Positions 7,963 to 16,019 of a stretch of DNA of 64,000 nt are shown here, in pieces. The DNA lies in contig JAGDZR010000007.1 of the NCBI GenBank assembly GCA_049115695.1, positions 62,001 through 126,000 of the forward strand, in the 5' to 3' direction. Below the pieces are notes generated by a model. The model was given only the letters and a program-made list of their open reading frames with translations. It did not search any database and was not told the origin of the DNA. Both the position numbers and the translations under genes were made by a program. The stretch comes from JAGDZR01 sp049115695. GTDB taxonomy: Bacteria; Bacteroidota; Bacteroidia; Cytophagales; Cyclobacteriaceae. How positions within the stretch are numbered: the stretch's first letter is position 1; each line of letters starts with the position of its first letter.

Positions 7963-8565
7963 ATGAGTCTAGATTTAAATTCAATTCAGAATAAGCAACG
8001 AGTTCTAATTACGGGCAACAGTGGCCGCCACAAAATCATCAAGTTGGCCATCCATGTTTTGGACCATATAGGTAAACCTTATGACTACTATATAGATGAC
8101 ACAGACTGCAAACTCACTGATGCACCGATCATTTTTATTGATGGTAATGATGAGAAGGGATCAGACGGTCGTGCAAAGTTCAATCAATACGATCATCATA
8201 TTGCTGTTATTCACCGTATATCTAAAGAGGCCATACCAGAAGGTTATGTGTCACATGACGACTATACCGAGCAATATGAATTGCTTGCAGATCATACACC
8301 AAAAAGTGGCTCCATCATTTACAATAAAGAAGACAATGTCGCCATGATGGTCGGTGAAAAAGAAAGACCTGATGTCCATTTGTTGATCTATGAGCCTGTA
8401 GAAAATCAAAAGGTAGCTGATGGATTTAAAGTTAACGGATCAATCGAAATCAACACTACAAACGATCAATTCCCCGCTCATTTAGGAGCTGTCAAAACGC
8501 TTCTTAATCGGGTCTCTGTCCGTGATGAGCAGGTTTATGACTCATTGAAAACCTTCAAAGACTAA
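7963..8565 (+). CDS. hypothetical protein, possible degenerate Mur-ligase-like
   Basis: About 200 residues from the ATG at 7963 (MSLDLNSIQNK); in-frame TTG at 7915 and ATG at 7933 would lengthen it but give a less regular N-terminus. I do not firmly recognise it. The segment VLITGNSGRHKIIKLAIHVLDHIGKPYDYYIDD resembles the nucleotide-binding start of Mur/Mpl ligases (GTxGKTTT followed by a helix and an L..AG.P pattern), but the lysine-threonine core is altered and the protein is far shorter than a full ligase. It could be a stand-alone remnant domain that has kept its reading frame. The start of the DnaQ-like exonuclease gene lies 3 bp after the stop, so the two are probably translated from one mRNA. 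Confidence 0.6.
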   Translation: MSLDLNSIQNKQRVLITGNSGRHKIIKLAIHVLDHIGKPYDYYIDDTDCKLTDAPIIFIDGNDEKGSDGRAKFNQYDHHIAVIHRISKEAIPEGYVSHDDYTEQYELLADHTPKSGSIIYNKEDNVAMMVGEKERPDVHLLIYEPVENQKVADGFKVNGSIEINTTNDQFPAHLGAVKTLLNRVSVRDEQVYDSLKTFKD

Positions 8566-8568
8566 CAC

Positions 8569-9372
8569 GTGCAGTTAAAATTGAAAAGTCCGCTGGTTGT
8601 ATTTGACCTAGAAACAACTGGCACTAACGTATCCAAGGACCGCATTGTAGAAATCGCAATGATCAAAGTGATGCCAGATGGTGAGGTAGAAGAGAAATGC
8701 CGAAAAATTAACCCAACAATTCCTATCCCACTCGAAACCAGTCTGATTCATGGTATTTATGATGATGACGTAAAAGATGAACCATCTTTTAAGCAGGTAG
8801 CACGATCCATGGAGCAATACCTGCAGGGATGTGATCTTGGCGGATTCAATATTCTCAAGTTTGATGTTCCATTATTGGTTGAAGAATTCCTGAGAGCAGA
8901 CGTAGATTTCGATATTAGCAACAGAAAGCTACTCGACGCTCAAAAGATTTTCCATATGATGGAAAAAAGAAATTTAACTGCCGCTTACAAATTCTATTGT
9001 GATAAAACACTCGAAAACGCACACAGTGCCTTAGCTGATACGCAGGCAACCTATGAAGTTTTCAAGGCCCAGGTTGAACGATATGAGGGCAAAGAGGTTA
9101 AAGATTTACTGGGTAATGATTTAGGTGTCATTGAAAATGACATGGAAATCATTGATGGGTTGATGAACAAACAAATGGTTGATCTTGCTGGTCGAATGAT
9201 TTTAGATAAAGATGGAATTGAAGTGTTTAACTTTGGCAAACACAGAGGGAAAAAAGTTGCTGATGTACTCAAAAAAGAACCATCATTTTATGATTGGATG
9301 ATGAAAGGTGATTTCCCTTTGGACACCAAAAGAAAGCTAACTCAACTTCGATTGCGTAGTTTTAATCAATAA
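8569..9372 (+). CDS. DnaQ-family 3'-5' exonuclease with C-terminal DUF3820-like domain
   Basis: A 267-residue DEDD exonuclease. Exo I is FDLETTG (Asp13, Glu15), Exo II is the GGFNILKFDVPLL region, and Exo III is AHSALADTQATYEVF (the H....D pattern of DEDDh enzymes). After residue ~205 a second small domain follows (FNFGKHRGKKVADVLKKEPSFYDWMMKGDFP), which accompanies this exonuclease type in many Bacteroidota. It may proofread for DNA polymerase III or trim DNA or RNA ends in repair; the precise role is not shown by the sequence. The start is a GTG, and no upstream ATG is available because the preceding stop is 3 bp away. Confidence 0.9.
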   Translation: MQLKLKSPLVVFDLETTGTNVSKDRIVEIAMIKVMPDGEVEEKCRKINPTIPIPLETSLIHGIYDDDVKDEPSFKQVARSMEQYLQGCDLGGFNILKFDVPLLVEEFLRADVDFDISNRKLLDAQKIFHMMEKRNLTAAYKFYCDKTLENAHSALADTQATYEVFKAQVERYEGKEVKDLLGNDLGVIENDMEIIDGLMNKQMVDLAGRMILDKDGIEVFNFGKHRGKKVADVLKKEPSFYDWMMKGDFPLDTKRKLTQLRLRSFNQ

Positions 9373-9429
9373 AGATTAGGTCTAACCCCGGACTATGATT
9401 CGTGCCTTACGCTAAATGAATTAATAAAA

Positions 9430-11607
9430 ATGTCAAAGACGATAATCGTTTCAAACCGACTTCCTATTAAGATCAAGGAAGAAAAAGGTAAACTAGTATA
9501 TAATGCAAGCGAAGGAGGACTTGCCACTGGTCTTGGATCGATATTCAAAGATGGTGATAATGTCTGGGTTGGTTGGCCAGGCCTGGCAGTAAGCAAAACC
9601 TCACAAAAGAAGGACATTGTTAAAAACCTTCATAAGGAACACATGAAACCTGTTTTTCTGAGCACGGCAGAAATTGAGGATTTCTATGAAGGTTTTAGTA
9701 ATGAAACGCTCTGGCCAAATTTTCACTATTTCAACCAGTACTCGGTTTACAATGAAGAATTGTGGCAGGCCTATAAAAAGGTCAATAAGAAATTTGCAAA
9801 AGAAGTCAGCGAAATTGTGAAGGATGGTGATACGATTTGGGTGCATGATTACCAACTACTTTTGCTTCCTGAAATGCTTAGGGAAAAACATCCTAACGTT
9901 TCAATTGGCTTTTTCCTGCACATACCATTTCCATCCTACGAGTCGTTTCGACTGCTCCCCTGGAGACGTGAATTGCTGAATGGAATGTTAGGGTCCGACT
10001 TCTTAGGTTTTCATACCTATGATGACATGCGACATTTCCTTTCATCAGTGAGCAGACTTGCGGGAATGGGTAATCGTAACGGACAAATCACGGTTAAAAA
10101 TCGAGTCGTTATGGTGGATGCCCTTCCAATGGGTATTGACTATGAAAAATATGAAAAATCTGCATCTTCTGCGGATACACTAGCAAGAGAAGTTAGATAC
10201 AGAACATCAATTGGACAGGTAAAACTCATGTTGTCAATTGATCGATTGGACTACTCAAAAGGCATTCCGCAGAGATTAATGGCTTTTGAACAATTTCTGG
10301 AAGATTACCCCGAGTTTAGAGAAAAGGTTTCATTTCTGATGATCGTAGTACCTTCTCGAGATACAGTTCCGAAATACAAACAGCTCAAAGAAGAAATTGA
10401 CCTAATGGCGGGTCGCATTAACAGTAAATACGCGCGTCTCAATTGGACTCCTGTTCACTATTTCTACAGGAGCTTTCCATTGCCTGCACTCTCCGCATTC
10501 TATAGGATGTCACATGTTGCGTTGGTGACTCCAATGAGAGACGGCATGAACCTCGTATGTAAGGAATACATTGCCAGTAAGCTGGACAAAAAAGGCGTAC
10601 TGATTCTAAGTGAGATGGCAGGGGCATCAAAGGAACTATCTGAAGCCATCATTATCAATCCTAATGATCTTAGTCAACAGGTTGAAGCGATGCACGATGC
10701 ACTGATCATGCCTGAAGAAGAGCAAATGGCTCACATGGAGGTCATGCAAGACTCACTCAAACGGTATAATATTCATCAATGGGTCAAAATTTTCATGGAA
10801 CGACTCGAGTTCGTGAAAAAATCGAACCAATCGTTAAAAACTCGCATCATTGATGACATCTTGGAAGATCAGATTCTCAGAGATTATAAAAAAGCTGAAA
10901 GTAGACTGATATTCCTGGACTATGATGGGACATTGGCTGGATTCAGTCCGAATCCCGACTCAGTAAGACCCGACAAAGAATTAAAAAGCATACTTTCTAA
11001 AATTACCGCAGACCCTAAGAACAATATTGTCATCATCAGCGGAAGAGGTAGAAATACACTTGAGGAATGGATGAAGGATTATGATCTTGAAATTGTGGCC
11101 GAACATGGTGTATGGATCAAAAGAAAGAATAAAGAGTTTGAAACTATCATCCGTTTAAATGACGGCTGGAAAGTTGAAGTCATGAACTTACTGGAACAAT
11201 ATGTAAATCGGACGCCTGGATCTTTTGTCGAAAAGAAGGACTATTCACTGGTTTGGCACTATCGTAAGGTTGAAACAGGACTCGGTGAGGTCAGAACAAG
11301 AGAATTGACCAGTCACCTAAAATACATTACGGCAGATAAGAATTTACAAGTTCTGGAAGGCGACATGGTTGTCGAGATCAAGAATAGCGAAGTGAATAAA
11401 GGAAAAGGAGCAAGGTTATTGCTGGATGCTCATAAATCGGATTTTGTCATGGCCTGTGGTGATGACTGGACGGATGAAGACACTTTTAAAGTCATGCCCG
11501 ATCACGCATACTCCATTAAAGTCGGTGGAGCTGCATCTGCTGCCAAGTATAGCGTCACAGGAGTCGAAGACATTAGGAGTCTACTCAAAAAGCTGACAAA
11601 AAAATAA
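9430..11607 (+). CDS. bifunctional trehalose-6-phosphate synthase/phosphatase
   Basis: A 725-residue OtsA-OtsB fusion that makes trehalose from UDP-glucose (or another NDP-glucose) and glucose-6-phosphate, then removes the phosphate. Residues 1 to ~465 are a GT20 synthase (IIVSNRLPI, EGGLATGL, WVHDYQLLLLPEMLRE, FLHIPFPSYE, LPMGIDYEKYEK, RLDYSKGIPQRLMAFE, PMRDGMNLVCKEY). Residues ~490-725 are a HAD phosphatase whose nucleophile motif DYDGT starts at Asp497, with later SGRGR and CGDDWTDEDTF motifs. Such fusions are common in Bacteroidota. It converges on the GH15 gene across a shared terminator. Trehalose would serve as an osmolyte and stress protectant. Confidence 0.95.
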   Translation: MSKTIIVSNRLPIKIKEEKGKLVYNASEGGLATGLGSIFKDGDNVWVGWPGLAVSKTSQKKDIVKNLHKEHMKPVFLSTAEIEDFYEGFSNETLWPNFHYFNQYSVYNEELWQAYKKVNKKFAKEVSEIVKDGDTIWVHDYQLLLLPEMLREKHPNVSIGFFLHIPFPSYESFRLLPWRRELLNGMLGSDFLGFHTYDDMRHFLSSVSRLAGMGNRNGQITVKNRVVMVDALPMGIDYEKYEKSASSADTLAREVRYRTSIGQVKLMLSIDRLDYSKGIPQRLMAFEQFLEDYPEFREKVSFLMIVVPSRDTVPKYKQLKEEIDLMAGRINSKYARLNWTPVHYFYRSFPLPALSAFYRMSHVALVTPMRDGMNLVCKEYIASKLDKKGVLILSEMAGASKELSEAIIINPNDLSQQVEAMHDALIMPEEEQMAHMEVMQDSLKRYNIHQWVKIFMERLEFVKKSNQSLKTRIIDDILEDQILRDYKKAESRLIFLDYDGTLAGFSPNPDSVRPDKELKSILSKITADPKNNIVIISGRGRNTLEEWMKDYDLEIVAEHGVWIKRKNKEFETIIRLNDGWKVEVMNLLEQYVNRTPGSFVEKKDYSLVWHYRKVETGLGEVRTRELTSHLKYITADKNLQVLEGDMVVEIKNSEVNKGKGARLLLDAHKSDFVMACGDDWTDEDTFKVMPDHAYSIKVGGAASAAKYSVTGVEDIRSLLKKLTKK

Positions 11608-11609
11608 AA

Positions 11610-11647
11610 AAAGGCTGTGAGGTGAATGAATTCACCTCACAGCCTTT
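11610..11647. terminator. bidirectional terminator between trehalose synthase and GH15
   Basis: A perfect 17-bp stem (11610-11626 with 11631-11647) closes a TGAA loop. Reverse-strand transcripts meet a run of Ts on leaving the hairpin (the A run at 11603-11612). On the forward strand the pairing itself ends in TTT. It lies between two converging stop codons, so it probably ends both transcripts. Confidence 0.85.
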
Positions 11648-11674
11648 AATACACTACAATATTATTATTTTAAT

Positions 11675-13456
11675 TTAGAGAAAAGATGGCTGATCCAACT
11701 TCTTAGCGATTCTCGTTGCTGCATTGAGCAAACCCACATGGCTATAAGCCTGAGGAAAATTCCCCCACATACTGCCATCACTTTCTTTTACATCTTCACT
11801 TAACAATCCTACATGGTTACTATAAGATACAAGATTTTCGAAGTACTTAATCGCTTCATCCAATCGCCCGACACAGGCTAGTGCTTCCACATACCAAAAT
11901 GCACAAATCAAAAATGTTGTCTCAGGCTCACCAAAGTCATCCTGATGCTTATAACGATAAAACAATCCACCTTCGGCCGCTAATTCAGCTTCCATAGCCT
12001 TTAAATGATCCTTGGCTGCTTGTGTATGTCCTGGGAGGTAATTCATCATAATCAACTGCAAAGTACTAGCATCCATTCGTTCTACTCCAGCCGCCTGCGA
12101 ATATCCTTTCTTAGAAGGTACATAACACTTCTCAATCATTACTTTCGATCGCTCCATTAACCTGGTGGCCAACTCACCCATTTCCTGATCTTTGATCACT
12201 TTGGCAATCTTGATGGCTGCACTACTGCCTGCCCAATGAAACAAATAGGTATAGCAATGATGCTGTGCCAGATTTCGGAACTCCCAAAGACCAGCATCTT
12301 TTTCATCAAAAGTCTTTTCAATCATACGGAGTGTCTTCATAATTAGCTCAGATGAATCAAAACGGTCCGTGAAAATGATGCGCTTGTCGGCATATAAAGG
12401 AAGTAAGGAAATAAGTACCTGTCCATATACATCATTTTGAATATGTGTATAGGCCTGATTTCCTACCCTAACAGGTTGTTCTCCTTTGTAACCTTTCAAA
12501 TCGATTGAATTCTCAATCAGGTGCTTCTCTCCCGAAATACCATAAAGCGGTTGATACCTATTCGTCTCATCACTTGTGGTATTGACAATGTATTGAAAAT
12601 ACTGTTCAAGCTCTTCGAAGTGACCGGCATTATTAAAAGCATTCAGCGTATAGAATGTATCCCGCATCCAACAAAAACGATAATCCCAATTTCTGGTACT
12701 ACCCGGAGACTCAGGCAAGCTGGTTGTTGTCGCCGCTACAATAGCACCCGTATCTTCATACTGATGAATTTTCAGAATAAGTGCCGATCGTATCGCCTCT
12801 CGCTGGTAGAAGTTTACAATACTTGCGGTCTTTACCCAACCTCTCCAATATTGTTTTGTCTTAGTAAGGAACAGCTCCGCAGTTTCAGCTAATGATGCTT
12901 CAAGTGGGGGTCCATAGGTCAGTGTAAGGTATTTAGTATCATTCAGGATGAAAGATTGATCGTTGACAATATAATTAAGGGCAATATTGGTAGTGAGCCT
13001 GACATGGGCATCCAATCCGAGGAATCTAATATGATTACTTCCCATGCTTGCTTCTGGCACCACATTTCCATAGTCTCCCACCGGTTTGCACTTTACCTGC
13101 ACACGCGGATTACCTTCGATTCTTTCAATCTTCCTTGTGAACATCAACGGTTTATAGTAGCGATCTGATTGAAAAAATCTGGGTGCAAAATCCGTCACCG
13201 CATAAATACCATCATCACTGGTGACAACTGTCCGCAGGATATTGGTATTTTCAATATAAGACTGCTCGGTTGTGAAGTTCTGATGAGGGGGTTGAATAGA
13301 GAATTCGCCACCCTTCTCTTCGTCCAACATTTTTCCGAAAATGAAACTTGAATCAAATCTAGGCCAGCACATCCAGCTCACATTTGTATCCTTATGGATA
13401 TGTGCTGTAAAGGCGCAATTACCAATCACTCCGAAATCATACGTATGTCTACTCAT
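11675..13456 (-). CDS. glycoside hydrolase family 15 protein (glucoamylase/trehalase-like)
   Basis: A 593-residue cytoplasmic GH15 enzyme with no signal peptide. It begins with YDFGVIGNCAFTAHIHKDTNVSWMCWPRFDSSFIFG, the N-terminal sandwich domain found in bacterial GH15 proteins. The (alpha/alpha)6 barrel shows SLPESPGSTRNWDYRFCWMRDTFYTLNAF and a C-terminal ETTFLICAFWYVEALACVGR segment. GH15 members include glucoamylases, dextranases and actinobacterial trehalases. Because the gene faces a trehalose synthase-phosphatase, trehalose or a trehalose-linked glucan is a reasonable substrate guess, but the sequence does not prove it. Upstream AT-rich DNA (13457-13692) separates it from the K+ channel gene. 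Confidence 0.9.
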   Translation of the reverse strand: MSRHTYDFGVIGNCAFTAHIHKDTNVSWMCWPRFDSSFIFGKMLDEEKGGEFSIQPPHQNFTTEQSYIENTNILRTVVTSDDGIYAVTDFAPRFFQSDRYYKPLMFTRKIERIEGNPRVQVKCKPVGDYGNVVPEASMGSNHIRFLGLDAHVRLTTNIALNYIVNDQSFILNDTKYLTLTYGPPLEASLAETAELFLTKTKQYWRGWVKTASIVNFYQREAIRSALILKIHQYEDTGAIVAATTTSLPESPGSTRNWDYRFCWMRDTFYTLNAFNNAGHFEELEQYFQYIVNTTSDETNRYQPLYGISGEKHLIENSIDLKGYKGEQPVRVGNQAYTHIQNDVYGQVLISLLPLYADKRIIFTDRFDSSELIMKTLRMIEKTFDEKDAGLWEFRNLAQHHCYTYLFHWAGSSAAIKIAKVIKDQEMGELATRLMERSKVMIEKCYVPSKKGYSQAAGVERMDASTLQLIMMNYLPGHTQAAKDHLKAMEAELAAEGGLFYRYKHQDDFGEPETTFLICAFWYVEALACVGRLDEAIKYFENLVSYSNHVGLLSEDVKESDGSMWGNFPQAYSHVGLLNAATRIAKKLDQPSFL

Positions 13457-13692
13457 CCCTTTTTAATATTTCAGCTAATAAATTGAATAATAATCAATAT
13501 AACAAGATAATATTAACCACTTATCAAATTTTAAAGTATTTAATTAAGACTTTCATAATTGATGATTAAATAAAATATAACTGGTATATAAAGTTATAAT
13601 GGACAAAACATTAGATCAGGAAGTAAAACTGTGAGTTCTTAAAAATTGTCTCGATCGCTAATTATATACAAAGTGCGATTTGATTATATTTG

Positions 13693-14799
13693 ATGGAATC
13701 CAACCCGATAATGTTTAGGAAAATAGTAAAAAATAAAAGGTACCGTCTATTCTTATTGGCTTTCCTGGCCATATTGACTTACAACCTTTTGATAGTAGCA
13801 TTGGTTGAGTCTGAAAAGTTGAGTCGACAATCAGCGTTAACGACTTATGAAAATGCCTACTGGTATTCCATCGTAACACTGACGACAGTGGGTTACGGGG
13901 ATCTTTTCCCAGCAACCACTTACGGGCGGATTATAGGCGGAAGCATGGTTTTGCTCAGTATGGTATTCTATGCAATCATCATTGGCGGTATGTCCACCAT
14001 CATCACTAACTTAAAAGAAAGCAGAAAATTGGGATACAACGGTACAAATTACAAGAATCATGCAGTAATCATTGGCTGGAATGATTTTGGCAGTATGGTA
14101 ACGGATCAGTTACTTGGAGTCAATAAAGATGTTGCTATTGTTACATCGAATAAAGACGACATTGATTCAATCAAAGACAAATTTCCAAGCAAAAAGATCT
14201 TTACGTTATTCAGCGATTTCAAAAGTTATGAGATCCTACAGAAGGCAAACATTGAGTCATCTTCTATTGTTTTTGTCAATCTTCCGGATGACACTGAGAA
14301 ATTGGTCTACATTCTGAACCTGAGAAAAATATACCCTGACCTTGAGTTTGTTGTAACGCTCGAAAACATCGATCTTAAAAATACGTTCATAAGCGCTGGT
14401 GTAACTAATTGTATTTCCATACACGAAATATCAAGTAAGCTATTAGCCAGCTATTTATTTGAACCAGATGTTGCCGAGTATTCTGAATCAATCATGTCCT
14501 TCGCGAAAGCAGATAGTGATTATGACATCAAACAATTTCTGGTAACACAGTCGAATCCCTACATCGGAAAGTTGTATCAGGATGCATTTTTCGATCTCAA
14601 AACCAAATACAATTCAGTCTTGATAGGTATTACGAAACGGGATAAATATGGCAACCGCAAAATGATCAAGAACCCACTAGGTGACTTGAAAATTACGGCC
14701 GGTGATTATTTGATTGTAATTCTCAATGGAAAAGCATTTAAGCTTCTTAAGAAACGATTCAACGTAGATGAGGGGTATATCAGCAATAGGATAACATAA
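13693..14799 (+). CDS. two-transmembrane potassium channel with RCK (TrkA-N/TrkA-C) domains
   Basis: A 368-residue MthK-like K+ channel subunit, starting at the ATG at 13693 (an in-frame TTG precedes it). The first membrane helix is LFLLAFLAILTYNLLIVALV. The pore carries the selectivity filter TTVGYGD at residues 64-70, followed by the second helix SMVLLSMVFYAIIIGGMSTIIT. Cytoplasmic RCK-N starts at HAVIIGWNDFGSMVTDQLL, with the Rossmann glycines partly changed, and RCK-C at FLVTQSNPYIGKLYQDAF. It would assemble as a tetramer gated by ligand binding to an RCK ring. Its stop codon overlaps the next start (TAATG), so translation of the following lipoprotein is probably coupled to it. Confidence 0.93.
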   Translation: MESNPIMFRKIVKNKRYRLFLLAFLAILTYNLLIVALVESEKLSRQSALTTYENAYWYSIVTLTTVGYGDLFPATTYGRIIGGSMVLLSMVFYAIIIGGMSTIITNLKESRKLGYNGTNYKNHAVIIGWNDFGSMVTDQLLGVNKDVAIVTSNKDDIDSIKDKFPSKKIFTLFSDFKSYEILQKANIESSSIVFVNLPDDTEKLVYILNLRKIYPDLEFVVTLENIDLKNTFISAGVTNCISIHEISSKLLASYLFEPDVAEYSESIMSFAKADSDYDIKQFLVTQSNPYIGKLYQDAFFDLKTKYNSVLIGITKRDKYGNRKMIKNPLGDLKITAGDYLIVILNGKAFKLLKKRFNVDEGYISNRIT

Positions 14800-15254
14800 T
14801 GATGAGAATAGCCGGAATTTACACCGCACTGATTCTAATATTTGCTAGCTGCGAAAACAGATCTTTGACAGAAGGTGAAAAATTTGCCCCAAAGGAGATT
14901 CATGAGAATAAAACGTTTCACTTTGATAAAATAAATGTCGATGGCGTTGAATACCTCATCCTCGAGAAGGACAACAACAACCCCCATGAGGGTTTTGGAT
15001 TTATGGCATTTCGAGCCAATAAGTTGATTGAAAAACAAGATTCCATTCTAGCCTACATGAAAACCCTCATCAAAGTGCAGTCAATTATGCTGTCAGAAAT
15101 TAAAAACATTTCTCAAGTTCAGGCTGATGACATTGTCGGAGAGATTTTGGTCGGAAATCTGGAAAAAGAACTAGAGGAAATTTATCTACTGGAAAATTCA
15201 AAGCTATCCAGCGGGTCTGATAACGAAGCAGACTCAACTTCTCAGGAAGAATAA
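14799..15254 (+). CDS. small lipoprotein coupled to the K+ channel gene
   Basis: A 151-residue protein I do not recognise. The N-terminus MMRIAGIYTALILIFASC is a lipoprotein signal with Cys18 as the likely lipidation site. The mature part is charged, has a predicted helical middle (EKQDSILAYMKTLIKVQSIMLSEIKNI) and ends in an acidic, serine-rich tail. The first ATG overlaps the channel stop codon by 1 bp, so both are made from one mRNA. That points to a periplasmic or membrane-surface partner of the channel or of the same stress response, but this is inference. An intrinsic terminator follows immediately. Confidence 0.75.
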   Translation: MMRIAGIYTALILIFASCENRSLTEGEKFAPKEIHENKTFHFDKINVDGVEYLILEKDNNNPHEGFGFMAFRANKLIEKQDSILAYMKTLIKVQSIMLSEIKNISQVQADDIVGEILVGNLEKELEEIYLLENSKLSSGSDNEADSTSQEE

Positions 15255-15288
15255 AGCCCTGGCAGATAAAACCAAGGCTTGATTTTTT
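15254..15288 (+). terminator. intrinsic terminator after the channel-lipoprotein pair
   Basis: A 9-bp stem with one mismatch (AAGCCCTGG at 15254-15262 with CCAAGGCTT at 15272-15280) is followed by GATTTTTT. It overlaps the last base of the lipoprotein stop codon and separates this pair from the convergent GPP34 gene. Confidence 0.7.
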
Positions 15289-15307
15289 ATTGCGTAAATG
15301 ATATCAA

Positions 15308-15940
15308 TTATTTGTTTGCAAAATAGGTGCGTAGCTCCTTTAATGCTTTGGATGTTGGCTCGTCTATCTGAGGAGAATTCACAATATCCTTTGCAACTTT
15401 CACCGCATCTATCAAATCATCTTTATCGCTAAAAACTTCATCCAATATTTTACAATCATAAATCAGTGACATCAATACCACGAAAGATGCAGGAGCTTTT
15501 GCTTTTTTAAATACAATGGCATGCATCGCATTTCGAATTTCCTGCTCGAATGCATAATTGGCATTGCCCATTCTTTCGCTTAGCGGAATCCAAAGCATTT
15601 TGGTTTCCTCACGCTTAAGAATGCCTCTGTGAACCAGAAGCTCGTCGATATCCGTTTGTAAATCCTTGAAGTCATGAGCCAACGTTTCGATTTGATCAAT
15701 CAACCCTACCCCACTTCTAATCTTCTTGAGAATCTTATCCAGGACACCATTACCAAGCCCTGTTAAATCCTCAACCTTAATTCCTTCATCAGATAAACTG
15801 ATTCTTTTATGAATATGTAACTCTAATATAGCTGCACTGATCAATCCGGGAATAATCGTCCTTTCGGCAGCCGAAAGCAATCTTCCCTCCTCATCATCCA
15901 GTGCAATCAAATACAGACCTTCAGCAATACTAAGTTTCAT
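15308..15940 (-). CDS. GPP34 (Golgi phosphoprotein 3/Vps74-like) family protein
   Basis: A 210-residue, mostly helical cytoplasmic protein. The N-terminus LSIAEGLYLIALDDEEGRLLS followed by PGLISAAILELHIHKRI matches the GPP34 fold, whose eukaryotic members (GOLPH3, Vps74) bind phosphatidylinositol-4-phosphate and retain Golgi glycosyltransferases. Bacterial homologues occur widely in Actinobacteria and some Bacteroidota, and their job is unknown. A membrane-surface adaptor is plausible by homology. Its neighbours on the same strand and opposite strand are the CPA1 antiporter (80 bp upstream) and the K+ channel pair, so it sits among ion-homeostasis genes. No catalytic motif is visible. Confidence 0.85.
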   Translation of the reverse strand: MKLSIAEGLYLIALDDEEGRLLSAAERTIIPGLISAAILELHIHKRISLSDEGIKVEDLTGLGNGVLDKILKKIRSGVGLIDQIETLAHDFKDLQTDIDELLVHRGILKREETKMLWIPLSERMGNANYAFEQEIRNAMHAIVFKKAKAPASFVVLMSLIYDCKILDEVFSDKDDLIDAVKVAKDIVNSPQIDEPTSKALKELRTYFANK

Positions 15941-16019
15941 CTGGTTATGTGTTTTTACGTTATAAAGTATTAGTTGGTGGTATTAACAAGCGTAAGTGCA
16001 CAACCTAATAGCAATTTAC

